Below the pieces are notes generated by a model, which saw only the letters and a list, made by a program, of their open reading frames with translations, ran no database searches and was not told the DNA's origin. This document shows, piece after piece, positions 16,771-25,829 of a DNA stretch of 64,000 nt. Both the position numbers and the translations under genes were made by a program. The DNA comes from Halorussus salilacus (GTDB taxonomy: Archaea; Halobacteriota; Halobacteria; Halobacteriales; Haladaptataceae): assembly GCF_024138125.1 (NCBI RefSeq), contig NZ_CP099993.1:1488001-1552000 (forward strand), read 5' to 3'. The number at the start of each line of letters is the position of its first letter. Position 1 is the stretch's first letter.

Positions 16771-17234
16771 TCGAACCGGCCCGTCTCCGCGCCGCACTCG
16801 ACGCACCGCGTGAGGAGAGCGTCTGCGTCCTCGGCGCGCGATATCTCGTTCGACGTTCGCTCACCGCACTCGGGACACTCTCGGCGCATGTCGAGGTCGC
16901 CGCTCTCCCGGGGCGCGCCGACGGCGAGCGCGACGACGCGCTCGCCGTCGCGATTGACTCCTCGCTGGTACTCGCCGGGTGCGAACCGGACGACCTCGCC
17001 CGACTCGACCGCGACCTCGCCGTCCTCGGTCTCGAAGGTGACCGTCCCCGACCGGACGCAGAACACCTCCTCCTGGCCGGAGTGTGCGTGATACCCGAAC
17101 GCGAAGCTGTCGCCGGGCGCGAGCTCGAAGTAGTTCATCGAGAGGTCGGTCGCGCCGAGCGCGTCGGTCAGGGGCCGCTTCACGTCGGCCGGACCCGGTC
17201 GCGACCGGACCTCCTCGATTCGGACCTTCTCCAT
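16767..17234 (-). CDS. Cupin-domain protein with C-terminal zinc ribbon
   Basis: 155 aa. Residues about 25-105 form a single cupin barrel (NYFELAPGDSFAFGYHAHSGQEEVFCV, then SGEVVRFAPGEYQRGVNRDGE), with metal-ligand-type His/Glu residues in HAHSGQEE. A C-terminal ribbon has CPECG and CVECG pairs. Probably a small regulatory or binding protein; enzyme activity is not evident. ATG at 17234. Confidence 0.8.
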   Translation of the reverse strand: MEKVRIEEVRSRPGPADVKRPLTDALGATDLSMNYFELAPGDSFAFGYHAHSGQEEVFCVRSGTVTFETEDGEVAVESGEVVRFAPGEYQRGVNRDGERVVALAVGAPRESGDLDMRRECPECGERTSNEISRAEDADALLTRCVECGAETGRFD

Positions 17235-17395
17235 GTCGGGGGATATTCGCCCGACGACAAAGCCGCTTGGGTGGACGGTTCTGACTTAAAGTTCCGCCGG
17301 ACGCTCGGGAGGTCGCACCGACCCACCCCATCACGTCCCGCGTTTTTAGCCCGACCTAAACCTCTCGCGTCGTCGACAGTTTTAAGTTAGGGACC

Positions 17396-17762
<367 letters not shown>

Positions 17763-17799
17763 TCCGGCGATTTTTCGGCGAACGACGGGGCGAGAGTCG

Positions 17800-17964
17800 C
17801 TACTCCGGCCGGTCCACGTCGAGTTCCTGTCGGAGCGACGCGAGCGCGTCGGTCTCGGCGAGGTTCTCGAACTGCTCGCGGAAGTGGCGGTCGCAGAGGC
17901 CGACCCTGACGCCGCCTTTCTCGGGGGCGAACGTGGCTTCCCGGTCGCAGTAGTGACACCGCAT
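17800..17964 (-). CDS. Small zinc-binding protein (DUF6757-like)
   Basis: 54 aa starting MRCHYCDREATFAPE at 17964. Cys pairs CHYC and C..H in LCDRHF form a likely zinc site. Such short proteins are common in haloarchaea; no function is known. The shorter start is chosen because it begins at the conserved CxxC module. Confidence 0.75.
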   Translation of the reverse strand: MRCHYCDREATFAPEKGGVRVGLCDRHFREQFENLAETDALASLRQELDVDRPE

Positions 17965-18063
17965 ACCTCGGGATACGTCCTGCATCGAATTGAACCCTGC
18001 GCTCGGACCCCTTGAACCCACCGCCGATAGCGACCGCACCGACAGCGACACCGCCGGGCCCGC

Positions 18064-18852
18064 TTACAGCGACACCGCAGACCGGAAGTGGCGGTACTCG
18101 GGCTTCGAGAGGCCAGCGCGCCCCAGAACGTCGTCGTGGGCGTCGCTCCCGCCCGTGGGAACGAGGTCGTGTTCGGCGACCGCGCGCTCGACCGGTCGCT
18201 CGTCGACCTCCCGGTCGTAGGGGTAGTAGCGCTCGACCGCGCCGAGGTGCTCGGTGAGTTCGAGCGCGGCCTCTGGGTCGTCGTACCGGTAGGGGTGGGC
18301 CAGCCCGACCAGCCCGCAGGCGTCGGTGAGGAGTTCGACGCCGCGCTCGAAGGAGGTCACCTCACGGCCGACGAAGCAGGGGCCGTCGTTCCCGATGAGT
18401 TCGTCGAAGGCTTCCCCGTAGTCGTGGCCGCTGTCGGGATGCTCGTCGATGGCGCGGGCGATGTGGGGCCTGCCGAGCCCCTCGCGGGCCTCGATACCGA
18501 GGTCGACGCCGAGGCGCTCCTCGACGTTCTCGATAATCTTCCGACCGCGCTCTTCGCGGTCGGTCTGGATGCGGTCGAGTTCCTCGACCAGTTCGGGCGT
18601 CGGGGTGACGCCGTAGCCCAGCAGGTCGACTCGCTCTCCCCCCTCGGGCTCGACTCGGAGTTCGATGCCGTGGACGACGGTCACGCCCTCCAGCACGCCG
18701 ACGGGCGTCGGGAGGTCTGGGTGGAGACGGTCGTGGTCGGTGACCGCGACGACCGAGACGCCCGCGTCGCGGGCGGCCGACGGCAGCCCGGAGAGTTCCA
18801 GCTCGCCGTCGGAGTTGGTCGTGTGGACGTGGAGGTCGGCGAAGACGCTCAT
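18064..18852 (-). CDS. PHP-domain metal-dependent phosphoesterase
   Basis: 262 aa. N-terminal DLHVHTTNSDGEL carries the HxH metal-binding motif, followed by VAVTDHDRL and later GLAHPYRYDD and PTGGSDAHDDVLG, the remaining metal-ligand motifs of PHP phosphatases/nucleases. Probably hydrolyses a phosphomonoester or nucleotide; histidinol-phosphatase or RNase AM-like activity are possibilities. Confidence 0.9.
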   Translation of the reverse strand: MSVFADLHVHTTNSDGELELSGLPSAARDAGVSVVAVTDHDRLHPDLPTPVGVLEGVTVVHGIELRVEPEGGERVDLLGYGVTPTPELVEELDRIQTDREERGRKIIENVEERLGVDLGIEAREGLGRPHIARAIDEHPDSGHDYGEAFDELIGNDGPCFVGREVTSFERGVELLTDACGLVGLAHPYRYDDPEAALELTEHLGAVERYYPYDREVDERPVERAVAEHDLVPTGGSDAHDDVLGRAGLSKPEYRHFRSAVSL

Positions 18853-18976
18853 ACGCCCCGATGGAAGCCGAGTACCGAAAGCGCTTCGGGACGAAAACGC
18901 GCCATTAAACGACCTTAAGGACTACCCTACCGTATGGCGGCAACCTTTATCATTAACTTCCATGTAGAATACGTCG

Positions 18977-19261
18977 ATGTCACTGAAACAGGCGACGACC
19001 CTGCTCGACCGCCACGACTACCCCGCGACCTCCGCCCAGCTCGCCGACTCGTACGGCGACTACGAACTCGACCTCCCCAACGGCACCGAGACCCTCGGCG
19101 AGGTGTTCGCCCGGGTCGATTCGGAGACCTTCGCCGACTCCCGGGAGGCCGAGGAGACGATGTACTCCGCGGTCAGCCGCAAGGCCATCGGCCGCGAGGG
19201 GTACAGCGACCGCGACCCGACGGTGCTCGGGACCGACGGGCCGGGACAGGTCTCGTTCTGA
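18977..19261 (+). CDS. DUF5789-like small haloarchaeal protein
   Basis: 94 aa, cytoplasmic, no cofactor motif. Conserved-looking segments KQATTLLDRHDYPATSAQL and AVSRKAIGREGYSDRDP match the haloarchaeal DUF5789 pattern as I recall it. A TATA-like ctttatcat is centred ~25 bp before the ATG, indicating a leaderless transcript. Function unknown. Confidence 0.8.
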   Translation: MSLKQATTLLDRHDYPATSAQLADSYGDYELDLPNGTETLGEVFARVDSETFADSREAEETMYSAVSRKAIGREGYSDRDPTVLGTDGPGQVSF

Positions 19262-19297
19262 ATCGAGAGGACAGTCGGACCCCGTTTTTTCGGAGAC

Positions 19298-20278
19298 TCA
19301 CACCCGCTTCACGGCCCCGCCAAGGTCCAGCGGCACCGACCCCTTGCTGTAGGCCTCGACCTCGCCCGAGGGCCGGGCCCGGAACACCACCGCGGGCCGG
19401 TGGTGGACGCCGGGCTGTTCGCCCTTGACCGCACGCCACTCGTCGTCGCGGAAGCTCGAACAGTCCACGAACAGCACCGCGCCGCCGCCGTGCTTCTTGA
19501 GCTGGCCGGAGGTCTTGGTCTCTGCCGTCTCTCTGACCGCGGCGACAGGGGTGCTCGCGTTCCGGCGGGTCGGCGGGCGCGGCCGGGTCACTTCCACGAG
19601 GGGCGACTCGCCGCCCTTGGGCGATTCCGCGTGGAAGTCGAGCGAGTGGCCGGTCGTGACCTCGATTTCCGGCGTGACCTCGTACCCCGCGTCGGTCAGC
19701 AGTTTCGCGGCGGTGAACTCGGTCATCGCCGAGGCCATCCGGACGGGGTCGACCTGCGGGCTGGTCCCGAGCTTCGAGGACATGGTGTACCGGTAGTCGT
19801 CGAGCACGCCGGTCGAGAGGAACTCCTCGTAGAACGAGAGGGCCCCCTCGCGGGTCGCGTCGGGGAACCCGGCGGCGTGTTCGCGGAAGAACCTCCGGGT
19901 GGACTCGCGGCCGTCCTTCGAGAAGAAGACGGGGAGGAAGAACCACGAGAGGTGGTCGTACTCGGCCAGCCACGGGTCCTCGACCTGCAGGTCGGCGAGG
20001 AGTTCGCGCTGGGCCCACCGCGCGACGGGGTAAGGGACCTCGTCGAAGGTGTACTTCTCGGTGCGCCAGAGGGTCGAGGGCGTCTCGGTGTTACCGAGCC
20101 AGAAGGCCGCCTCGTCGTTCCATGTGAAGAGCGCGAGGTCGCCGTTTCCCATCTCGATGCGGCGGGTCTCGTAGCCGTTCGGCCCCGCGTAGTGGGGCGT
20201 CAGGAGGTCTGCGCCGAACTTCTCGTCGAGGGGCCGAAGCAGGTCGCGTTCGATTCGGTCGTCGGTCCACCGCTCCAT
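19298..20278 (-). CDS. Conserved haloarchaeal protein (DUF5784-like) with nuclease-fold-like segment
   Basis: 326 aa starting MERWTDDRIERDLL at 20278. Residues about 185-250 contain EFTAAKLLTDAGYEVTPEIE, GHSLDFHAE and PLVEVTRPRPP: a helix, then strands with D..E-V-T spacing like the core of PD-(D/E)xK nucleases, though Lys is replaced. It ends with SGSVPLDLGGAVKRV-like sequence. I recognise the family only as a conserved haloarchaeal DUF; no role is established. Confidence 0.8.
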   Translation of the reverse strand: MERWTDDRIERDLLRPLDEKFGADLLTPHYAGPNGYETRRIEMGNGDLALFTWNDEAAFWLGNTETPSTLWRTEKYTFDEVPYPVARWAQRELLADLQVEDPWLAEYDHLSWFFLPVFFSKDGRESTRRFFREHAAGFPDATREGALSFYEEFLSTGVLDDYRYTMSSKLGTSPQVDPVRMASAMTEFTAAKLLTDAGYEVTPEIEVTTGHSLDFHAESPKGGESPLVEVTRPRPPTRRNASTPVAAVRETAETKTSGQLKKHGGGAVLFVDCSSFRDDEWRAVKGEQPGVHHRPAVVFRARPSGEVEAYSKGSVPLDLGGAVKRV

Positions 20279-20480
20279 GGAGCGGCGAAAGCGGAGCGGG
20301 CTTGCCACGCCTCGTGGTAGTCGGCCGAGGGATTTACGTGTTGTGTCGCTCGCGAGCGAGACGGCCGCCCGCGTGAGGTCCCCGCCGGTGGGGCATTTCG
20401 ACATCATTTCGACGAGTGGAAAGAATGTGATTATCCGTTACATTCATTACCTCTCCTTCCCAAGCATGAGTGTGGTTGTC

Positions 20481-20657
20481 ATGTCAATGGGTGCCTATGA
20501 CGAAGACGAACACGAGCGCCGGGAACGGAAGAACAACACGGTCGACGTCAGCGACGACGACGACCGGACGACCTACCACGGCACGGTAGAGTACGATTCC
20601 GGCGACTCCGCGGAGGACCTGCTCGACCAGTTCCAGCAAATCAAGTCGGGCAAGTAG
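20481..20657 (+). CDS. DUF5786-like small acidic protein
   Basis: 58 aa from MSMGAYDEDEHERRERK at 20481. Strongly acidic with a conserved-looking DDDDRTTYHGTVEYDSGDSA core and C-terminal helix LLDQFQQIKSG. Upstream in-frame ATG at 20466 is possible, but the MSMGAYDEDE start is the form usual in this family. Function unknown. Confidence 0.8.
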   Translation: MSMGAYDEDEHERRERKNNTVDVSDDDDRTTYHGTVEYDSGDSAEDLLDQFQQIKSGK

Positions 20658-20691
20658 CTCTGAATCCTGTCCTGCGTCTCGCGTCCTTCCA

Positions 20692-21603
20692 TCATTCCTG
20701 CCAACCGGGCGTCCCGGGAGCGCCGCGGTCGTCCTCGACGCGCTCGGCGACCACGGGGTCGGGAGCGCTCGCGCCGGATTCTCCGGCGCGGCGCTCCCAG
20801 TCGGCGACGGCCCGCCCGACCCACGAATCGGCCTCGCGGGCCTCGGCGAGCGCCGACTCGAACGTCTCGTCGTCGACCGCCCCGGTGCCGGGCGCGGAGG
20901 CGACGGCGGCCGCGACGAACAGCGCGCGGTCCTCGTCGGTCGGGTCGTCGCGCGCGATGCGCGCGACGACGCCCTCCAGCCGGTCGGGGTCGGGGAAGGC
21001 GAACACCTTCTGGCCGACCGCCTGCGGGCCGAACAGGAGCGCCGAGAGGTCTTCTGGCGGGTCGTCGTCGAGCAGGCGCTCACCGCCGTCGGACTCGTCC
21101 GACGAGACTCGGGAACCGTCGGTTCCCTCACCCCCGAACGCCTCCTCGACGCGCTCGCACTCGGTCTCGCTCCCGAGTTCGAGGTTGTGGCCCGGGTACT
21201 CGGAACACTCCTCGGGGTAGGTCTCCTCGCCGTGAATCCGACACTGGAGGGTCGTCGGGTCGAGGAACGCGCAGGTGGGGAGCCACGTCGGTTCGGTCCC
21301 GAAGGGGCCGACCGGCTTGGGTGGCTTGCGGAGTCCGAGGAAGAAGACGGGCCGCTCGGCGATTGCGGCGACCGAGACGCCGTCTATCTCGACGCCGTCC
21401 TCGTCGCGCCAGAGCCGGGGCGTCGTCGCGTCGGCCAGCCCCGCGTCGAGGAGCGCGCGGGCGTCGTCGCGGGTCAGCGGGACGAGGTTGTACGCGTCGT
21501 CCAGCGGGGTCCGCGGCCCCCTGCGCTCGTGGTCGCTGGGGTCGGGCGCGATGGGTCGCCAGTCGATGCAACAGCCAGCACAGCCCTCGCAATTCACCTC
21601 CAT
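20692..21603 (-). CDS. YkgJ-type cysteine-cluster protein
   Basis: 303 aa. N-terminal CEGCAGCC (Cys-rich) plus C..C..YP..C (CAFLDPTTLQCRIHGEETYP, EEC) form the Cys cluster typical of YkgJ/UPF0153 proteins that may bind Zn or Fe-S. The ATG at 21603 begins MEVNCEGC, directly at this motif. The middle has a 16-codon insertion at 21079-21126 (GEGTDGSRVSSDESDG) that splits an otherwise regular EEAFGG-ERLLDD stretch. Function unknown. Confidence 0.85.
   Translation of the reverse strand: MEVNCEGCAGCCIDWRPIAPDPSDHERRGPRTPLDDAYNLVPLTRDDARALLDAGLADATTPRLWRDEDGVEIDGVSVAAIAERPVFFLGLRKPPKPVGPFGTEPTWLPTCAFLDPTTLQCRIHGEETYPEECSEYPGHNLELGSETECERVEEAFGGEGTDGSRVSSDESDGGERLLDDDPPEDLSALLFGPQAVGQKVFAFPDPDRLEGVVARIARDDPTDEDRALFVAAAVASAPGTGAVDDETFESALAEAREADSWVGRAVADWERRAGESGASAPDPVVAERVEDDRGAPGTPGWQE
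21079..21126 (-). repeat. 48-nt palindromic in-frame insertion in the YkgJ-type gene
   Basis: The hexamer ggtgag (minus strand) occurs at 21132-21127 and 21084-21079, exactly 48 nt apart. Between them lie the palindromes ggaacc-gac-ggttcc and a tcgtc/gacga inverted repeat. The reading frame stays open. Same length and flanking-repeat layout as the insertions at 333 and 43944. Confidence 0.65.
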
Positions 21604-21867
21604 GTCCCGCGGCGGTACGCGTCGAGAGAGCATAAGCGTAGGGCGGCGAGAGAGCAGAGGCGTAGGACGAGGCCCGCTCGCGACCGAGACCCGCTCGTGC
21701 GACCGATGTGCGAACCGCAAGCGGCGAACCGCGACCGTCCGGCATGGAGCCGAATCGGACCGCCGGGACCCGAACACGGTCGCCATCGAGGTGTCTGCCG
21801 ACCGGCGCGAGCGCTACGTCGCGGAGGCGGGCCGGTTGGCCGACCGCCACGGCCCCGACGACGAGGT

Positions 21868-22194
21868 CTAGACCACCCGGCGGACGAAGACGCGCCCGTC
21901 GGCGTGGACCGTCACCGCGAACTCGCCGACCGCGAACGAGACGCGCCCCTCGTCGCGGCGCGCGCCGCGGCGAGTCGGTTCGAAGAGGGCGTCGAGCGCG
22001 TCGGGGTCGACGCTGTCGTAGAGCCGGACGCTCATCTCGTCGGCGGGACGGTCGGAGGCGTCCTCCAGCGCGTCGAGGACCGTCGCGACGAGCGACCGGT
22101 CGCTCGTCGCGTCGTGGTGCGCCTGCGAAACGTTCGAGGTGTGTTCGCCGAGCGCGGCCGCCGTCTCGGTCGGGGAGTCTGATTCGTGGCTCAT
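21868..22194 (-). CDS. HalOD1 output-domain protein
   Basis: 108 aa. Matches the haloarchaeal HalOD1 domain pattern: SLVATVLDALEDASDRPADE, then LYDSVDPDALDALFEP and the closing strands VSFAVGEFAVTVHADGRVFV. These stand-alone domains are thought to act as outputs in haloarchaeal signalling, but no biochemical role is proven. Its stop overlaps by 3 nt the end of a short open frame on the + strand. Confidence 0.85.
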   Translation of the reverse strand: MSHESDSPTETAAALGEHTSNVSQAHHDATSDRSLVATVLDALEDASDRPADEMSVRLYDSVDPDALDALFEPTRRGARRDEGRVSFAVGEFAVTVHADGRVFVRRVV

Positions 22195-22307
22195 TGGTTT
22201 CTCCGTCGGACGGACCGACACTGATACCCAGTCTCACAACGAACCCGTATAAATACGGTTCGGAATCCGTCGGCAGGGCTTTCACCCTGCGCCCGCACTG
22301 GGGAGAC

Positions 22308-22508
22308 ATGGCCACGCAGACCTGCGAGGGGTGCGGCGACCGGGTGACCATCGCGGGGGGCATCGCCAACCTCTGGACGCTGGAGAAGGAGTCGACCGGC
22401 GGGATGACCCTGGAGTTCGAGGGCGACGGGACCGAGCACTTCCTGTGTTTCGACTGCGTCGAGCGACTGCCCGACGACCCGAGCGCCGAGGACGTGGCGG
22501 CGCTTTGA
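22308..22508 (+). CDS. Small zinc-ribbon protein
   Basis: 66 aa. CEGCG near the N-terminus and CFDC in FLCFDCVERLP form a four-Cys zinc ribbon around a GGIANLWTLEKESTGGMTLEF core. Common haloarchaeal orphan type; function unknown. Confidence 0.8.
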   Translation: MATQTCEGCGDRVTIAGGIANLWTLEKESTGGMTLEFEGDGTEHFLCFDCVERLPDDPSAEDVAAL

Positions 22509-22678
22509 TGCAGGAACGTGGCCGACGTTCCAGTATGATGAATTGAATATTTAGAAACATTTTTGTCGAGCGAAAACATAGTATACGATGAGGATGCGAC
22601 GTTGGCGGTTAGCGTAACGCGCCGCCGCGTCGGCGAGGGCAGTGAGGTAGTAGCTCACGGCCCGATGACATCCGGTTT

Positions 22679-23578
22679 TCAGAACTCGTCGAGTAGATAA
22701 TCACGCACAGTCGAGTCCGGGAGCCGTTTGACCTGTTCACGAAACGGGTCGTAGCCGCTCGGGTCCGGTTCCGGGGGGATGGCCCGTCCCATCAGCCAAC
22801 ACAGGATTCGAGACCGGAGCTCTTTTTCTTCGACTGGGCGGAGTGATTCGAGACGGTAGACCGGTGTCGGAGTGCCCGCTTTCCGAATCCAGGACGAGTC
22901 CAACTCGTGGACGGTCTCGTGTTCTATACCCTCGACAGTCCCGTTATTCGACAGTTTCTTCCGGAGATAGCCCGCGATGTAATCTGCGGCGTTCGACTGC
23001 GGATAGGTCCGATCAGCGTCCTGTAGGAAGGTGAGATAGACCGGGCAGATTGCCTGCTGGAAACTCGTATCGAACTCCATGGCGAGTTGCTTCCGGAGAT
23101 GTTCACTGTAGGAACTGTATCCATCTCGTTTGCCATCGTGAAGCAGGACTGCGGGGTCGCTCTTACCGTCGAATATTCTTTGGTCGAGCGCATCCGTCAT
23201 CGCCTTCTTGGTGGCGACACTCACCGCCGTTGCTCGGTCCTCTTGGTCGAAGCCGCCCGCACAGACGACTGCGGCCCACGTAATCGGAGTCGTCGAAAGT
23301 GCGTCGACGAAGCTTCGAACGCTGCGTTGACGCTCGGCCTGGTTTGCTGGACCGTGTCGGACGAGGGTCGATGATTTGTGTTCGAACGGCTTGAGGCCGT
23401 TTTCGATCATCGTCCGAACCAATTGTACGTCGTTCTCGCGATGGGTTCGGACTGCAACCGTCACACAGAGGCCATCCGAGGACGCCTCGTTTCCGGACTC
23501 ATCGACACCGACGAGGTGGTTTGCACGGACATGATGGTCTTCGTTCGTAATGCAAACCGGGCGGAGAGAGGGTGGCAT
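22679..23578 (-). CDS. DUF3800-like RNase H-fold protein
   Basis: 299 aa. NHLVGVDESGNEASSDGLCV contains the DESG motif of DUF3800/RNase H-like proteins, and later DADRTYPQSNAADYIAGYL supplies the expected acidic residue near the C-terminal helix. DUF3800 proteins are often found next to defence or mobile genes. Here it diverges from the helicase gene at 23693 with 115 bp between. GC content is a little lower than in neighbours. Catalytic activity is inferred only. Confidence 0.7.
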   Translation of the reverse strand: MPPSLRPVCITNEDHHVRANHLVGVDESGNEASSDGLCVTVAVRTHRENDVQLVRTMIENGLKPFEHKSSTLVRHGPANQAERQRSVRSFVDALSTTPITWAAVVCAGGFDQEDRATAVSVATKKAMTDALDQRIFDGKSDPAVLLHDGKRDGYSSYSEHLRKQLAMEFDTSFQQAICPVYLTFLQDADRTYPQSNAADYIAGYLRKKLSNNGTVEGIEHETVHELDSSWIRKAGTPTPVYRLESLRPVEEKELRSRILCWLMGRAIPPEPDPSGYDPFREQVKRLPDSTVRDYLLDEF

Positions 23579-23692
23579 TCAGGCTACCGAACACTAATCC
23601 GATACGTTTCCTTTAGTTGTTCGTCTTCCGAACGATGGTCGAACCACCGGAACCAGCAGGCTTTATCCATCGCACTCTCGTGAATTAGGACA

Positions 23693-25531
23693 GTGAACCC
23701 CGAGCGGATATTCGAGGAGTTCCCCGCGCCCTCCTTCCGCGGCAACCAACGCGAGGCGCTCGCCGACATCCGGGACGCCTTCGCGGCGGGCAACGACGTG
23801 GTGCTGGTTCGCGCGCCCACCGGGAGCGGCAAGTCCCTGCTCGCCCGGTCAATCGCGGGGTGCGCCAGACGCCCCGACGAGGCCGCGCCGAGCGACGCGA
23901 CCGGCGCGTACTACACCACGCCGCAGGTCTCCCAGCTCGACGACGTGGCCGAGGACGACCTGCTCGACGACCTCAAAATTATCCGGGGCAAGCGCAACTA
24001 CTCCTGTATCCTGCCGGGCGAGACCGACACGCCGGTGAATCGGGCCCCCTGCGCCCGCGAGAAGGGCTACGACTGCTCGGTCAAGCACCGGTGTCCGTAC
24101 TTCTCGGACCGCGCCATCGCGAGCAACCGAGAAATCGCGGCGATGACGCTGGCGTACTTCATGCGGACCGCGGGGTCGGAGGTGTTCCGAAAGCGCGACG
24201 TGGTGGTAATAGACGAGGCCCACGGCCTCGCGGAGTGGGCCGAGATGTACGCCACCATCGACCTGAACCCCCGGACGGTCCCCGTCTGGGACGACCTCAA
24301 GGTGCCCGAGATCACCGGACTGGACCGCGCGGTCCGGTACGCAGACAATCTGGTCGAGACCCTTCGACACCGCAAGGACGACCTCGTCGCCAAGCCGGAA
24401 CTCGACCCCCACGAGGCCGCCGAGCGCGACCGCCTGCAGGAACTCATCGGCGAACTCGACTGGTTCGTCGAGGACTACCGCGATGCCGAGAGCGCGACGA
24501 CGTGGGTCGTCGACCAGCAGGACGAGAGGGGCGGAGGCGGGAGCGGGGCCGACGGGGGCGGCCCCATCACCATCAAGCCGATGAACCCCGAGCGCTACCT
24601 CAGCCACACCGTCTGGGAGCGCGGGAACAGGTTCGCGCTCCTCTCGGCGACCATCCTCAACAAGGAGGCGTTCTGTCGGCAGGTGGGGCTCGACCCCGAC
24701 AACGTCGCGCTGGTCGACGTGGGCCACACCTTCCCGGTCGAGAACCGGCCGCTCTACGACGTGACGCAGGGCAAGATGACCTACGAGCACCGCGAGGACA
24801 CCCTGCCGGACATCGCCCGCGTGCTGGTCCGGGTGATGCAGGCCCATCGGGGCGAGAAAGGGATAGTTCACGCCCACTCCTACGCGATTCAGGAGCGACT
24901 CGCCGACCTGCTCGACCGGTTCGGCGTCGGCGACCGAATCCGGACCCACGGCAAGGACGACCGCGACGCCCAGCTGGAGTCGTGGAAGGCGACCGACGGC
25001 GAGGAGGTGTTCCTCTCGGTCAAGATGGAGGAGGCCCTCGACCTGAAGGGCGACCTCGCGCGCTGGCAGGTCATCTGCAAGGCCCCGTTCCTCAACACGG
25101 GCGATTCGCGGGTCGCCCACCGCCTCGAAGACGGACAGTGGGCGTGGTACTACCGGGCCGCGCTCCGGACCGTGATTCAGGCCTGCGGTCGGGTGATTCG
25201 AGCCCCCGACGACCACGGCGCGACCTACCTCGCGGATTCGAGCCTCCTGCAGGTGTTCGACCGCGCGGCGAGCGACACTCCGCCGTGGTTCACCGAGCAG
25301 GTCGAGCGGATGAGTCGGCCCGACCTCCCGGAGTTCGACCCCGCGAGCGCGAGCGAGTCGGCGGGCGGTGCGGGCAGAAGGTCGAGGAATCGTCGGCGCT
25401 CGCGGTCGGAGTCGAGAGCGGGGTCGGAATCGCGCTCGGGGTCGCAGTCGGGGACCAGTTCGCGGTCCGGGTCGTCGGGCGGAACGAGCAGGAAGAGTCC
25501 GATGGCCGACGTGTGGGACGACAGCATGTGA
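23693..25531 (+). CDS. XPD/DinG-type superfamily 2 helicase with Fe-S cysteines
   Basis: 612 aa, GTG start. Walker A VRAPTGSGKSLL at 39-50; four Cys at 105, 120, 128 and 134 placed like the Fe-S cluster domain of XPD; DEAH box at 174-177; motif III-like ALLSATIL; C-terminal helicase half ending QACGRVIRAPDDHG. Probably a 5'-to-3' DNA helicase for repair. The last 60 residues are an Arg/Ser-rich low-complexity tail (RSRNRRRSRSESR, SGSQSGTSSRSGSSGG), unusual for this acidic proteome and perhaps nucleic-acid-binding. Followed 65 bp later by a structured repeat. Confidence 0.92.
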   Translation: MNPERIFEEFPAPSFRGNQREALADIRDAFAAGNDVVLVRAPTGSGKSLLARSIAGCARRPDEAAPSDATGAYYTTPQVSQLDDVAEDDLLDDLKIIRGKRNYSCILPGETDTPVNRAPCAREKGYDCSVKHRCPYFSDRAIASNREIAAMTLAYFMRTAGSEVFRKRDVVVIDEAHGLAEWAEMYATIDLNPRTVPVWDDLKVPEITGLDRAVRYADNLVETLRHRKDDLVAKPELDPHEAAERDRLQELIGELDWFVEDYRDAESATTWVVDQQDERGGGGSGADGGGPITIKPMNPERYLSHTVWERGNRFALLSATILNKEAFCRQVGLDPDNVALVDVGHTFPVENRPLYDVTQGKMTYEHREDTLPDIARVLVRVMQAHRGEKGIVHAHSYAIQERLADLLDRFGVGDRIRTHGKDDRDAQLESWKATDGEEVFLSVKMEEALDLKGDLARWQVICKAPFLNTGDSRVAHRLEDGQWAWYYRAALRTVIQACGRVIRAPDDHGATYLADSSLLQVFDRAASDTPPWFTEQVERMSRPDLPEFDPASASESAGGAGRRSRNRRRSRSESRAGSESRSGSQSGTSSRSGSSGGTSRKSPMADVWDDSM

Positions 25532-25595
25532 GTTCTCGCGGTGACGCGGTCCACGCGAATCGGCCGATGACGCAAACAACGGGGTGGGAATGAAA

Positions 25596-25710
25596 GGGGC
25601 CGCCCGGTCGCGTACAGTTTAGTCGCCTCAGCGACCCCTATCCGCGGCGGGCTGTGCGGAGAGCCGCGGATATGTCGCTGAGCGACCGCGACCGGGCGGG
25701 GGCTTTCGAG
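25596..25710 (+). repeat. Dispersed structured element, copy 1 (three-part hairpin)
   Basis: Nested stems: P1 gccgcccggtcgcg with cgcgaccgggcgg; P2 cctcagcgac with gtcgctgag; P3 tatccgcggc with gccgcggata; apical loop gggctgtgcggaga. Copy 2 at 33949-34062 keeps every stem by paired changes. The strand is not determined; the element may be RNA or DNA structure. Confidence 0.75.
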
Positions 25711-25829
25711 GACCTCACGGTGTTTTCTGTTCAGTCACGTAGCGACCGGGCGGGGGCTTTCGAGGACCTCACGGTGTTTTCTGTTCAGTCACGTAGCGAC
25801 CGGGCGGGGGCTTTCGAGGACCGATTCGC
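25681..25829 (+). repeat. 54-bp tandem repeat derived from the 3' arm of the structured element
   Basis: A 60-bp first unit (25681-25740), a 54-bp unit (25741-25794) and a partial unit from 25795. Each begins agcgacc, contains gggcgggggctttcgagg and ends tgttcagtcacgt. The unit starts inside the 3' arm of the structured element, so that arm was amplified. Confidence 0.85.

Noticed and set aside
15159-17390. 743-codon + strand open frame
   Set aside because: Spans the MFS gene and cupin gene in antisense; no domain coherence.
21743-21871. Possible short + strand gene ending ..RLADRHGPDDEV
   Set aside because: Protein-like composition, but no good start codon in frame and it would overlap the HalOD1 gene stop.
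25681-25829. CRISPR-like array
   Set aside because: Units are contiguous tandem repeats without spacers and derive from a hairpin element.
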